From Papaver somniferum (taxonomy: Eukaryota > Streptophyta > Magnoliopsida > Ranunculales > Papaveraceae): a stretch of DNA of 64,000 bases. The number at the start of each line of letters is the position of its first letter. Within the stretch, counting starts at the first letter, position 1. The notes under the pieces are model-generated. The model was not told the origin of the DNA. It searched no databases and was given only the letters and a program-made list of their open reading frames with translations. Below are positions 12,724-22,645 of the stretch, piece after piece. The stretch lies in contig NC_039363.1 in the NCBI RefSeq assembly GCF_003573695.1, positions 163,696,747 through 163,760,746 on the forward strand. The letters are read 5' to 3'. The position numbers and the translations under genes are program-made.

Positions 12724-13345
12724 GACTACTTTCGCTCCGTTTCAGAAAAAAGTGATACTTTCGCTCTGTTTCAGAAAAAAGTGATACTTTCGCTCCGTTT
12801 CAGAAAAAAAAGTGATACTTTCGCTCTGTTTCATAAAAAGTGATACTTTCGCTCCGTTTCTGAAAAAGTGATTCTTTCGCCTTGTTTCAGAAAAAGTGAT
12901 ACTTTCGCTCTGTTTTAGAAAAGTGATACTTTCGTCCCGTTTCAGAAAAAGTGATACTTTCGCTCCTTTCAGAAAAAGTGATACTTTCGCTCCGTTTCAG
13001 AAAAAGTGATACTTTCGTCTCGTTTCAGAAAAATGATACTTTTGTCGTGTTTCAGGAAAAGTGATAATTTTAATCCGTTTCAGAAAAAATGATACTTTCG
13101 CCTTGTTTCAGAAAAAAGTGATACTTTTGCTCCGCTTCAGAAAAAGTGATACACTCCTTCCGTTTCAGAAAAATGATACTTCGCCCCGTTTTCAGAAAAA
13201 AGTGATACTTTCGCTCCGTTTCTGAAAGGAAGCGAAAGTATCACTTTTTTCTGAGACGGAGTGAAATTATCACTTTTTCTGAAACAGAGTGAAAGTATCA
13301 CTTTATTTGAAACGGAAAGTGAAAGTATCACTTTTCCAGAAACAA
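12724..13345. repeat. ~30-bp tandem array grown from a Stowaway-like MITE end
   Basis: About 18 head-to-tail units of 28-31 bp read roughly 'CTCCGTTTCAGAAAAAG' then 'TGATACTTTCG' (12724-13225). They are followed by about four units in the opposite orientation (13228-13345), so the array folds back on itself at about 13225. The unit resembles the end of Stowaway-type MITEs (CTCCCTCCGTTTC..., then AAGTGATACTTT). A lone, better-preserved terminus 'GAAACGGAGGGAGTA' lies at 13478-13493. The array sits in the ~1.25-kb insertion within the solo LTR. Confidence 0.85.
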
Positions 13346-13625
13346 AAAATTGGTCGATCCATAAACCAAAATATGGTTGCATGATGGGTTATGCATCATT
13401 TGTGGTGGTTTGCATAATGGCTACATACAATTTTCGAGAATTGTGCCTAAAGTGAAAATATCACTTTTCTTGAAACGGAGGGAGTACATCGTTTTATTAG
13501 TTGCAACGGAAAATTAGTTGATGCATAAACCAAAATATGGATACATAAAATATGTATCCTTTGTGGTGGTTTGCATAATGTATATACATTTAATTTTCTA
13601 AAATTTTTCCTAAAATGATAAATAC
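13345..13625. repeat. Imperfect tandem duplication beside the array
   Basis: Two ~120-bp segments share 'cataaaccaaaatatgg', 'tgtggtggtttgcataatg' and 'acaattttc/taattttct' blocks (about 13345-13460 and 13505-13625). The Stowaway-like terminus lies between them. The rest of the insertion, to ~13920, is AT-rich without genes. Confidence 0.7.
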
Positions 13626-14224
13626 CTCCGAATTTTCCGTCAAAACTCTAAATTTGATATTGTTATTTATACTCATTGCGTAGATTTTTTTATAATCTTT
13701 CCAACGAGATAAAATTTGTAAAATTCCAAGGCACAAATATATTAAATTTTGTTTTCCAATTATGCCCTTAAAAATAGGATAATAAGGAGTTATAGTAATT
13801 GGACTAAAAGGGAGGGATAATTATGTCAAGTGAAAAGACTAACCATGGACACTAAATCCATTTTTTTTATATTAATTGATCACCTAGATTTTACAAAAAT
13901 GTGACCATATAAAGGTCATCCCTCGCTTCGGCCCAATTAAGTATGTATGTTAACTACGTAATACTTGATATTGATCCTATAGAGATTCGGTTATTTCCGA
14001 ACCTATTATCAAGTACACACTTTGTTTTCGTATTGTCTCGATGTTGTATCCATTTTCAATCACACAACTAATCTTGTTGTCGTATCAGTAGACCGTGTGA
14101 ATCGAATTGTTGTATTCTCTCAACTCAGTCAATAGACCATCACATTCGCCAGAGGACTTATAGGTAGATAAATTAAAAGATTGATTAAAAGATTGTGGTG
14201 TATTTCGGTACCCTCGTCTTTTCA

Positions 14225-14480
14225 TTTTTCTTTTGCGGCTTTCATTTCCTCTTTGAAATTTTACAATTTTGGAAAGAGCTTCTAGAATATTTTCTAATGA
14301 GTTTCAACGATCTTCCATTATGAATTCCATCTAACGCTACAAAAACAATACACACACGGTTCAAAAAAGAATCGGAAGTTTCATTTATGTAAATATATTT
14401 ACTTCTTCGTAATGCTTTGCTAACGTCAGCCACGCTCTAAAGATTGTAACATCTTTTTCGGTAGAATAGTGAGTAACCAT
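14225..14480 (-). pseudogene. SANT/Myb-like transposon gene, 5' exon (minus)
   Basis: Reading from an ATG at 14480 on the minus strand gives 'M..HYSTEKDVTIFRAWLTLAKHYEE'-type sequence. This matches the start of the plus-strand copy at 16504 ('M..RYTTEEDVVIVRAILTVRKHDED'). The following part is out of frame with stops. The promoter side (14481-14640) also matches 16345-16503 in inverted orientation, including 'gaggaacgactag' and 'ctctctcaaactctca' blocks. The family resembles the SANT-like accessory proteins of PIF/Harbinger-type elements. The frame is interrupted by the solo LTR at 14224. Confidence 0.5.
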
Positions 14481-14634
14481 GATGTTTTTTTTTTGTAATA
14501 ATTTGAGAGTTTGAGAGAGATTTGGCACAATTTATTTGTTGGAAAAAGGGTCATTTTATAGCAAAGAATGGCTCAACAATTATTATTTATTTATTTTGAA
14601 AAAACTAGTCGTTCCTCGAAAAAACTTAATGGGA

Positions 14635-16085
14635 AATTTTAAAAAAAATACCCATGTGGTGAAATGCATTTAAGAAAATGCCCACGTATTTTTCATTATA
14701 TACTTAATGCTCATGCCGTTTGCTTTTCCATATGGTCATCAAATCAGTAAAATCTCATGGACTTAGTCAATTTCACATTTGACGAGATGAGATTTTAATG
14801 GGCGCAATTACTAAACTGTCCAATATCATAATATCATCTCTCACCGTGCCATTAATTAATCAACGGCTCATGTAGTATAAAGCGTTTTGCATATTAAAAA
14901 GGAAAGTAGTGTGATCCAAACAGGTGAAGGAGTGTATATGGTATACGTGTCCATCTACCCTAGTTGGGAGCTAACACCTACCACGTTTCTTAGGGAGTAT
15001 AGAGAGTATCGAACAACATTCTCCGAGGGTTCATTTTTTTTCCTTCTCTTTTTCTTTTTAGGGTTCATTCACTTGTGTTACTGCCAACTGAATTTTATTC
15101 ATAGTGTGACTGAGATTAAAATGTTACAGAGAACTGTAAAATAAAGAGGGCAAATTGATGTGAGGTTCATGGTTATCGTCTTGTTCTTTATATCTCCCGT
15201 AATTGTAGATTTCTTCTTCCAATGCCAACAGTAGAAACAACATATATGGGAATTTCTAAATAGATATTCAAATTGGGTTTACGTAAGTTTCTCTATTGTT
15301 ATATTCAATAAAGTATCTGGATTTTCTTGTTAATTGGGTTATATTCAATTTGAATTTGCAGCAGCACAAGATGGAAGTGGGGGGCTCTTGCTGTAGATTC
15401 GTTCTTAAAAATTGAAAAATCAGTTAAGAGAACTGATTTTACTGCAGTGGGTGGAGCTGTTCAGGATGGAATTGAATGGAGATGGCGAAGAGTGGAGTTT
15501 GAATTTGCAGAAATGATGACCTAATTAGTTTTTCTTCTTATAGAAATTTGGGGATTTTATTGTATATCAATTCTTTTGCTAATTCATAAATTGGGTGATT
15601 GTAATTTTAAATGAATGGATGATTTATGATTGTCAATATATTACCACCAGTGATTTCTAGACCGGAAACAGTATGAGTGCCGGAGAAGAAAGAGCGCAGT
15701 GGTGCAATCTTGGACGCCCTCCGAAAGTGGACGATCTTAACCGTTTATTATATAAACGGGTTTACAACCGTATGATTTGACTAGGCAGTCTCTCGGGCAT
15801 TTAACACACTTTAACCAGGTCCTAGTTGCATGGTTCATGGGCTTTTAACACGGTATAAACAGGTCCTAGTTGCACGATTTAGGGGCTTGTATGTCTTTTC
15901 CCAAGCCTGAATTATTGCCACATCACAGTAATTATTGCCACGTCCACAGTAACATCCGTTAGCTTTTTTTTTGTTGAAAAAACGGGATGGAAAAAGTCAA
16001 ATTATAGGCATAAAATATATAATGAAAAAAATGTGGTCATTTTATTAAATGCATTTTCCCACGTGGACATTTTATTAAGAACCTC
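14635..16085. mobile_element. TIR DNA transposon, non-autonomous (~1.45 kb)
   Basis: The two ends are inverted copies over at least ~75 bp. The left end (14635-14720) carries 'cccatgtggtgaaatgcattt' and the right end (16010-16085, read in reverse) 'tccacgtgggaaaatgcattt', and both continue to 'ttcattatata'. The interior has no credible gene. It contains a near-palindrome around 15741-15759 (CCGTTTATTATATAAACGG). It also has an imperfect ~48-bp duplication at 15795-15890 with 'caggtcctagttgca' in both halves. No target duplication was found. Long TIRs suggest a Mutator-like element, but this is an inference. Confidence 0.6.
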
Positions 16086-16099
16086 ATAATTCAATGGAA

Positions 16100-17300
16100 C
16101 CCACATTTACGACCAGGAAACATATAAGAGACCAGGCCGTAACAGCACCATTGGCAACGTTGTAACCCTGCAATCCCAGATTACGGAATTATACATAAAA
16201 GAGACCAGGCCGGAAGCATTTACGGCTGGGTTTTAACCCTTACCAAGCCGTAAGTGTGAACTTTCCCAGACGGTTCATACACGTCCCAGCCGATTGTGTT
16301 GTTACGGCTTGGTCTGTAATATGTTTTCTGGCCGTAAATCTCGGATTGCATTGAGTTTTTTGAGGAACGACTAGCTTTTTGAAAAAAGACTAGCCGTTGG
16401 GTCATTTTTTGTTATAAAATAATCCTTTTCCAACAAAGAAATTGTGCAAAAACTCTCTCTCAAACTCTCATTGCAAAAAAATAAATAAAAATAAAATAAA
16501 TAAATGATTACTCGTTACACTACTGAAGAAGATGTTGTAATTGTTAGAGCAATTCTCACGGTCAGAAAGCATGACGAAGATCAAGGTATTACCGTGGACG
16601 GAAGTAATGATTCTCAATGGAACTGTGTGTTTATGGTCTTTATGGCCATATATGGCAATGAAAGTGGAAGATCAATGAACCAAATAAAGGAAAGGTTCGA
16701 GTCTACCAATAAATGAAAGTTTTAAGGGTACAATTGGAACGGGTGAAGGTGCAGAGTCCCGCAATGTCATTTTTCAGAAGCGTGAGTATGTGCCCATCAA
16801 GTAAGTTGTGAATAATATACTAACTTAATCTTGATTTTTTTTTTAGGAAGCAATGACTCTTTCTCGATACTAAGCTATTCGTCGCAAAGAATTTGAGCAC
16901 AAACAATGCTATTGGATCACGAAAGAGTTTCTTGAGCATTTCTACAAAACTTGACTATTTAAGTATTTCTATTTAAGTGTAATGCTCCGAGTTTTCCTTT
17001 ATCCATTTTTTATAATGGGATGTACACGGCTCAATTATGTAACGGTAACATTATGAATTTATGAATGAAAGTAAAAAAACTGATGAATTATGGCAACAAA
17101 ATTCGGAAAACCAGACTTACGGCTAGGTAACCAAGCCGTAATTGTGGATATAATAACTAACGACTAGTATTTCCAGCCGACACATCAAATTCCGAGCCTA
17201 CGTATTTATTGGAAAACATATTATGGCCAGGTAAGGCAAAAGACTCAGCCGTTTTCTTGTTTACGGTTCGGTCGTGGTCCATTATCCAAGCCATAAATAT
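16100..17300 (+). repeat. Dispersed ACGGC(T)TGG / CCAAGCCGTAA motifs
   Basis: At least ten short motifs in both orientations ('ttacggctggg', 'accaggccgtaa', 'accaagccgtaa', 'ttacggcttggtc') cluster at 16110-16345 and 17100-17290, on both sides of the SANT-like gene. Many short subterminal motifs in both orientations are typical of CACTA- or Harbinger-like termini. A related set flanks the minus-strand copy at 7470-7665. Confidence 0.55.
16504..16954 (+). pseudogene. SANT/Myb-like transposon accessory gene (plus copy)
   Basis: Exon 1 starts at the ATG at 16504 and reads 'YTTEEDVVIVRAILTVRKHDEDQG', a tryptophan-containing middle and 'GRSMNQIKERFESTNK'. That is the usual layout of SANT-like proteins encoded by PIF/Harbinger-type plant transposons. 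A TGA at 16714-16716 and a frame change precede the rest ('NVIFQKREY'). A likely intron runs 16801-16846 (GTAAGT...TTTTAG). Exon 2 (16847-16954) gives 'EAMTLSRY', a stop, then 'RRKEFEHKQCYWITKEFLEHF', with the aromatic/Cys end of the domain. The early stops make it a pseudogene. No transposase partner is present. Confidence 0.55.
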
Positions 17301-17531
17301 GATACTTTCATTTTTTTCATCAGTTTAGGTCAAAACGTCTAGGTCTTTACTGCTTAACACCTAGCCGAATATACTTATACATTTTTAAACATAAAACACA
17401 AATAGACCCAAACGGTTTTTCATTCATTGAAGAAAATAAAATAATATTACATTGAAGGAATAATATGTAATAGATCATAACATTGCTTAATAGTAGGTTT
17501 CAGGGTTCATAGTATAGTGTAAATTCATAGG
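16955..17531. other. Spacer between SANT pseudogene and Copia LTR
   Basis: Holds the right cluster of 'ccaagccgtaa' motifs (17100-17290) and AT-rich sequence. No gene is seen. Confidence 0.4.
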
Positions 17532-18214
17532 TGTTAGAGCACTGCTTGGTCGAACTCGCATGCGCTTCTATCTCAAGCATGTTTGTCAATGTTAGTGATC
17601 AAAATTATAAGTCTTGATTTCTAGTCTACTTATAGATGTCTCGGACTAGGACATAGATTGTGCAGTTAAGCCTTAGGCTTCACGGCATTCATCATTTGAA
17701 GACGAAGAACTACTAAGGAGAGCTTGTGGGACTTCATCAACAAAAGGTATGTGGAGACTGAAACTCATCTATCACTTGGAAAGTCTATTTCTACTCTATC
17801 TCCTATATTGAGACATAAGTCGTGTTACAATATAGTTTTCAATTACACACATTTGAGATTTTGAGCTGAGTTTAACTCGCTTACATATTTCTCGGAATAT
17901 GTATTGGCAAGCTTTCGCTTCGACCAAGTTCATCTTATATTCTTGATTCAAGTTAAAAGATGATCATGTGAAAATTGCCGAGTAACATCTTACATGGTTT
18001 GTGTGATACAATCATTTGGTGTAGACTTGGAATGTCTCGTTATGATTATTTCAATAACTTGAAAATTGCTTTGATGCTAATACTGTGTAAAACGGCCATT
18101 GTCATCCTCTAAGAAAGTTTCAATGATTGAAATAAAAGTTTAGAACTCTTAACCATTATTGGATATGACATGTTGTGTACTCTTGCACATATGTAATCCA
18201 TGTTCGGGAACCAT

Positions 18215-18409
18215 AGTATGCGTACCCGTACGCGTACCTGTTGGCTTGAGAAATCCGGGAACTTAAGTATGCGTACCCGTTCGCGTACTGGCTTAAGGTT
18301 CATGTCCGAATATTTCTGCTGGGATTGGAAGTACGCGTACCCGTTTGAGTACTGGCGAAACCCAATCTTGGTCCGGGTATTTCAAGTATGCGTACCCGTT
18401 TGCATACTT
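18215..18409 (+). repeat. Motif array inside the LTR (GTATGCGTACCC type)
   Basis: Four units of ~55-60 bp, with cores at 18215, 18266, 18330 and 18384, read 'AGTATGCGTACCCGTTCGCG' then 'TACTGG'. Each core is an imperfect dyad (AGTAYGCG ... CGCGTACT). A 'TCCGGGAA'-like word precedes most cores. The 3' LTR has the same array with a few changes at 39670-39865. The ORFs reading through here are array translations, not genes. Confidence 0.85.
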
Positions 18410-18881
18410 GAAGGTTAACGTTCTAAAATCGGTTGTGTACATGAACTTAAACAGTTATATAATAAGCAATGCAATCTTTGCAAACCGTGGCTATAATGTT
18501 CATGAATTGATTCGAGTGAATCAAACCGATTTTGCTTCAATTATGTTCTTGTATACTTCTATGAGAATATAACAATTGAACAACTCTTTAACTAGTTTCA
18601 TTTGAGTCATTTGAACCAGTTATGGTTAAGATGAATAAGGTTGATATGAGAGTGATCATATGGCTAACTTCAATTAACTATTATTGAGCCAACATGGTGT
18701 ACACTTTTAGGTGCGGTTACATAAACCTAAATGAGGGTACATTCATTTGTGTGTAACAAGCTAAGTTTGATCTAACGGTTGAAAGATATTACCTTGTTAA
18801 ATCAGGTTTTTCATCTAACGGTGAATATTGAATGCTTTGTTATCAAGGTAACTAAGATTGCAAACCCTGATTTAAAAACTA

Positions 18882-18888
18882 TATAAAG
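18882..18888 (+). promoter_or_regulatory. LTR TATA box
   Basis: TATAAAG in 'aaaactatataaaggagaagtctagcaactggg' is conserved in the 3' LTR (about 40337) and, as 'catataagggag', in the 36381 LTR (about 37605). It is the likely U3 promoter. Confidence 0.55.
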
Positions 18889-19987
18889 GAGAAGTCTAGC
18901 AACTGGGAAACCTAATCCCCACACTTTTGTGTGTTACTAGTTGCATAGGTAGAGTCGTTTATCCTTTAACCTTAGGTTTCTCACGAGACTGTGTAGGTTA
19001 ACGGCTTAAAGACTTCATTGGGATTGTGAAGCCAGACCGATCTATTTTCTCTGTAGTTGCATGATTTTATCTTGTTGTTTCTATCGTGTTGAGTACAATT
19101 GTAAAATTTGCTCGAGATTTATATCTATGATATGCAGGATAGAAAAGTAATCACAAACACCTTCGTCTCATCGTTTGTGATTCCACAATATCTTGTTTCT
19201 CTAGTCGATTAAGGTTATTGTGAGGTGATTGATAATACTAGGTCGTTCTTCGGGAATATAAGACCGGCTTATCAATTGGTTCATGTTCACCTTGATTTAT
19301 CAAAAGATGGAACAAAAACTCATAGGTATGTCTCTGGGAGACAGATTTGTTTATCAAGTCTTCGACTTTGGGTCATAGCAACTCTTGGTTATGGGTGAGA
19401 TCAGCTAAGGGAATCAAGTGCTTAGTATCTTGTTGGGATCAGAGACGTATGGAACACAACTGTACCTTGAATCAGTGTGAGAATATTAGGGTTCAACTAC
19501 AGTCTAGTCCAAAGTTCATTGGTAGTAGGCTAGTGTCTGTAGCGACTTAATATAGCGTGGTGTTCAAAGCTGGACTAGGTCCCGGGTTTTTTCTGCATTT
19601 ACGGTTTTCCTCGTTAACAAAATTCTGGTGTCTGTGTTATTTCTTTTCCGTATTATATTTTGTTATATAATTGAAAAATCACAGGTTGTGCGTTGTATCG
19701 ATCAATTAGGAAATCCAACCTTTGGTTGTTGATTGAAATTGATTGATCCTTGAACATTGGCCTTTTGTACCGTTCAAGTTACTTCTCTTATATTCAATCG
19801 GGCTCGCAAATTTCTATTTGATGATTGCAGATTAAATTAAGAGTTAGAGATATAAACTCTTGTATATACTTTTCTATAGATTGAGTCTGACTGTCTAGTT
19901 GATTCTTTAGAAAGTATATTCGAGTAAGTCCTCTCAGATTTCCAAACAAATTGTTGGGCGTGGTTGTTATACCCCTGCATTTTCAAT

Positions 19988-19999
19988 TGGTATCAGAAC
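19988..19999 (+). other. Copia primer-binding site
   Basis: TGGTATCAGAAC starts two bases after the LTR end. It matches the initiator tRNA-Met complement (TGGTATCAGAGC) used by most plant Copia elements, with one change. It fixes the LTR end and the plus orientation. Confidence 0.85.
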
Positions 20000-20092
20000 A
20001 CGCAAACACATTAAAGACCTTATAAGTCTGTGTTTGTAGCAATCTGTGTTCTGAGGACCTAAGAAGTATCTCACAAGATAACGCATATTGAT

Positions 20093-21280
20093 TTGTCTTC
20101 CAAAGGTTCTGATTACACCAAAAATTTTGGGTTTGCCTCAAAGGAAAACTCCTTAGTAGATTCTTCTGAATCCCAAGGAAAAAACAAGATTTGTGTGATC
20201 ATGTCAGAATTCGAAAAGGAACTCACCAGATCGTTAAAAAAATCTGCTGAAATCATTGATTTTAAATTTTCTAAAATTAAGAATCTTGAAGAAAATAATG
20301 ATCAGCTTATTGATGAATTTGAGAAATCTCTTGAAAGGGAACGAGAACTGTATAACTTCATTAAATCTCTCTCTAACAATATCGAAAAATTAGTTCAAGA
20401 AACGACTCTATAGCGAGAAAATATCAGTATGCTTGAAGATACTGTTAAAGAAGACTCAATTAGAGAAGAACGTTTAGTTAAGGCTTGACTCAATTAGAGA
20501 AGAACGTTTAGTTAAGGCTCATTCATCAGAAATAAACAGTTATCGTGTTGAAAAAGAGAAAGTTGTTGCATCTCTTCGATATTCCCAAGAACAGTGTAAC
20601 ACCTTGAAAAAGGAAAACTCTGCTTTGATGAATAAGTCATCTTCTTCATCCTCTTATAATATTCACAAAACTTTACCTGGAGTGAAGAAAAGTTCCTCCA
20701 AGGAATTACCTACTGTGAAACACTTGCAAAATTTGCATGTGCCGGAAGAAGTCATGGGTCAAAGCAATCATGTATCAAATCCACGATGTTGTTCCTTCTG
20801 TGGAAAAAAGAATCACTATGCTCTTCATTGTTTTGCCAGAAAGAAACATATTTATGTTCTCCATAATTTGCTTCTTTCTACTGTAATGGAGTAAATCGTC
20901 TGACGACATCTACAGTGAATTTCTTTCCTGCAGAAAACCAGAAATCTTATAAAAATGATATCCCTTCTAGAAATCATTACAGGTTGCATGTTCGTCGTTG
21001 TGGTATAAGTTCTTGTGCCACTAATGAACATTTTCCCTGTGCTTATAAGAACAGGTCTGGTAAGTCTAGATCAAGAAGATGGAAATCCTCCAACTCCTCT
21101 CTTCTGGAACCAATCTCTAGAGGTCCTAGACTTAGTCCTCAGAAAAATCCTTCTGATGGATTTTTGAAAGGGTTTATGACAAATTCCTCTGGAATACGTT
21201 ATAGTCGATGGAAAGAAGGAAATACACAGTTGAAACGCTCAAAAAACTTATACAAATCTTCTCCCATGATTCGTAGTTAG
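20093..21280 (+). pseudogene. Copia gag relic with coiled coil and zinc knuckle
   Basis: The first frame (20093-20413, no ATG at its opening codon) encodes a charged, heptad-rich segment ('EFEKELTRSLKKSAEI...', 'LEENNDQLIDEFEKSLERERELY'), probably a coiled coil, and stops at a TAG. A 34-bp tandem duplication (20453-20486 and 20487-20520) shifts the frame. The next frame (20604-20894) has a C-x2-C-x4-H-x4-C knuckle ('CSFCGKKNHYALHC', near 20790-20832), the usual Copia gag nucleocapsid motif. A further frame (20915-21280) is basic and Ser-rich. The usual N-terminal gag domain is not recognisable. It is broken in at least three places. Confidence 0.7.
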
Positions 21281-22400
21281 ATCACTTCTCACTCCTTTAC
21301 CTGATTCTAGGTAATTGCATCCTTGAATCTATCTTGAGAGGTGCAAGGATGATGATTATGGAGATCTCAAGATTAGTTGTATATATTTTGTTTAGGCGTT
21401 TCCTTGTTAATCAATCTGAGTATTGCAATCCTTCTATCATGACTCGGGCTCTAATTTAAAGTAATTATTGAGCTATGTTAACAAACAATGTGTTCCCTCT
21501 TATTGGATTTTTTCTTAATCCATCTTTCTCTTGTGACCGATCCACGTACGTCCGTGTCCCTCTTCTGCGAGTTCATAGGGTTTCCTTAATGAGAAGTTTC
21601 TTCTCTTTACTCAATTACATATATATATATTCTATATTATATTGATCCATCCCTAACAAAAATTATATGGAAAACTCTGCAAAATCTCAAGAGATTGTGC
21701 ATCTTGATATGGAGGAAGACACTCAAGGACGTGATTCAATTTAAGAGCTGGTTCTAAAGAAGATGCTTGCAAGGAAAGAACACAACCTCTGGATTGGTGA
21801 AACTGTCAAGTATTTAAATCGTTCTCAGAACGATTTAAAGGTCGAGTTTGCAAATATTCAACTGCAAATAAACCAACTCTTCAATAGTCAGGCCAGAATC
21901 CTTGCAAATAAAATATTCTGATACGGAATCATAAGAAGCTCTGGACTGTGTCAAGGCTAGACAACTTTCTCGGGTTGTTGATCGTAAAGTTTGTGTTCTA
22001 ACTCACGAACATGGAGTGTCTACAGTAAAGAGAATAAAGGAGATCAATGATACCTTCTACGATGGATTCATTGAAAGGTACGAGGTTCTCAAAGAACTTT
22101 GATTTTGTCTAGGAAACTTCTCATGAGAATTTTATTCTTGTGTTTTTAAGAAGGATAACTAGGGTTTGGAATAGCCATTATTGTGAGTACACATAGCTAT
22201 GTCCAACGTTTTAATCTTCAATGTTTTTAGATTTATCTAATTAAATTCTAAGTTATTTGGAAGATGATTTTTGCAGTATTAATCTTTATGGTTTCATATA
22301 TTGCAAATTGTTATGGGATATGTTGTTTACGTCTGTGAACCTTGACTATCCCATACTTGTTTAAAAGTTATCTCTATTATGTTGGTATGAAAGTATTGAT
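21281..22400 (+). other. Copia interior relic
   Basis: There is no intact gene. At 21660-22100 short coding-like pieces appear ('atggaaaactctgcaaaatc' onward, Glu/Lys-rich with stops), probably a decayed further ORF of the Copia element. The rest is AT-rich up to the LINE boundary, which I can place only at about 22.4 kb. Confidence 0.4.
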
Positions 22401-22645
22401 AAAATATAGATTGAACATTTCAATACTTTGAGATAGTGTCTTGAACCAGACTGAGTTGAGCTCTGCAAATCGGGCGATCAACTCAGCGATTTTTTTCTCT
22501 TTCTGCATCAAATTTTTCGACACCTCTATTCATCAATTCAGGTGATTTCGAGTTTGATTTCAATGATTGGTGTTGGTATTCTCACGATCGTTGCCTGAAA
22601 TAGGATTTTCTGCTAATTTTTGATCGATTTGACTGAGTTTGCAAT

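Larger units (their letters stand above)
8025..14224 (+). mobile_element. Solo Copia-type LTR, interrupted twice
   Basis: Starts TGTTAGAGCATAGC and ends '...ctcgtcttttca'. It aligns in order with the solo LTR at 43644-46423: start block, motif array, TATA box (9434-9440), the 'accgttggtgggaaact' block, the 'gttaacaaaatctt' block and the terminal 'ggacttataggtag' block. Two insertions split it: a LINE fragment (~9495-11690) and the region carrying the Stowaway-like array (~12660-13920). Flanking bases are TTTTC before and TTTTTC after, compatible with a 5-bp target duplication plus a one-base slip. No internal region follows, hence 'solo'. It interrupts a minus-strand SANT-like gene. Confidence 0.75.
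17532..19985 (+). repeat. 5' LTR of the Copia element
   Basis: The LTR is 2454 bp, starting TGTTAGAGCACTGC and ending '...cccctgcattttca', directly before the tRNA-Met-type primer-binding site. It carries the motif array at 18215-18409, a TATA box at 18882-18888, and the R/U5-like blocks 'gggaaacctaatccccacac' and 'tcctcgttaacaaaattctgg'. It aligns with 39000-43079 and with 36381-38751. Confidence 0.9.

Noticed and set aside
13137..13455. ORFs reading through the Stowaway-like array
   Set aside because: Products of the ~30-bp repeat read in frame; not genes.
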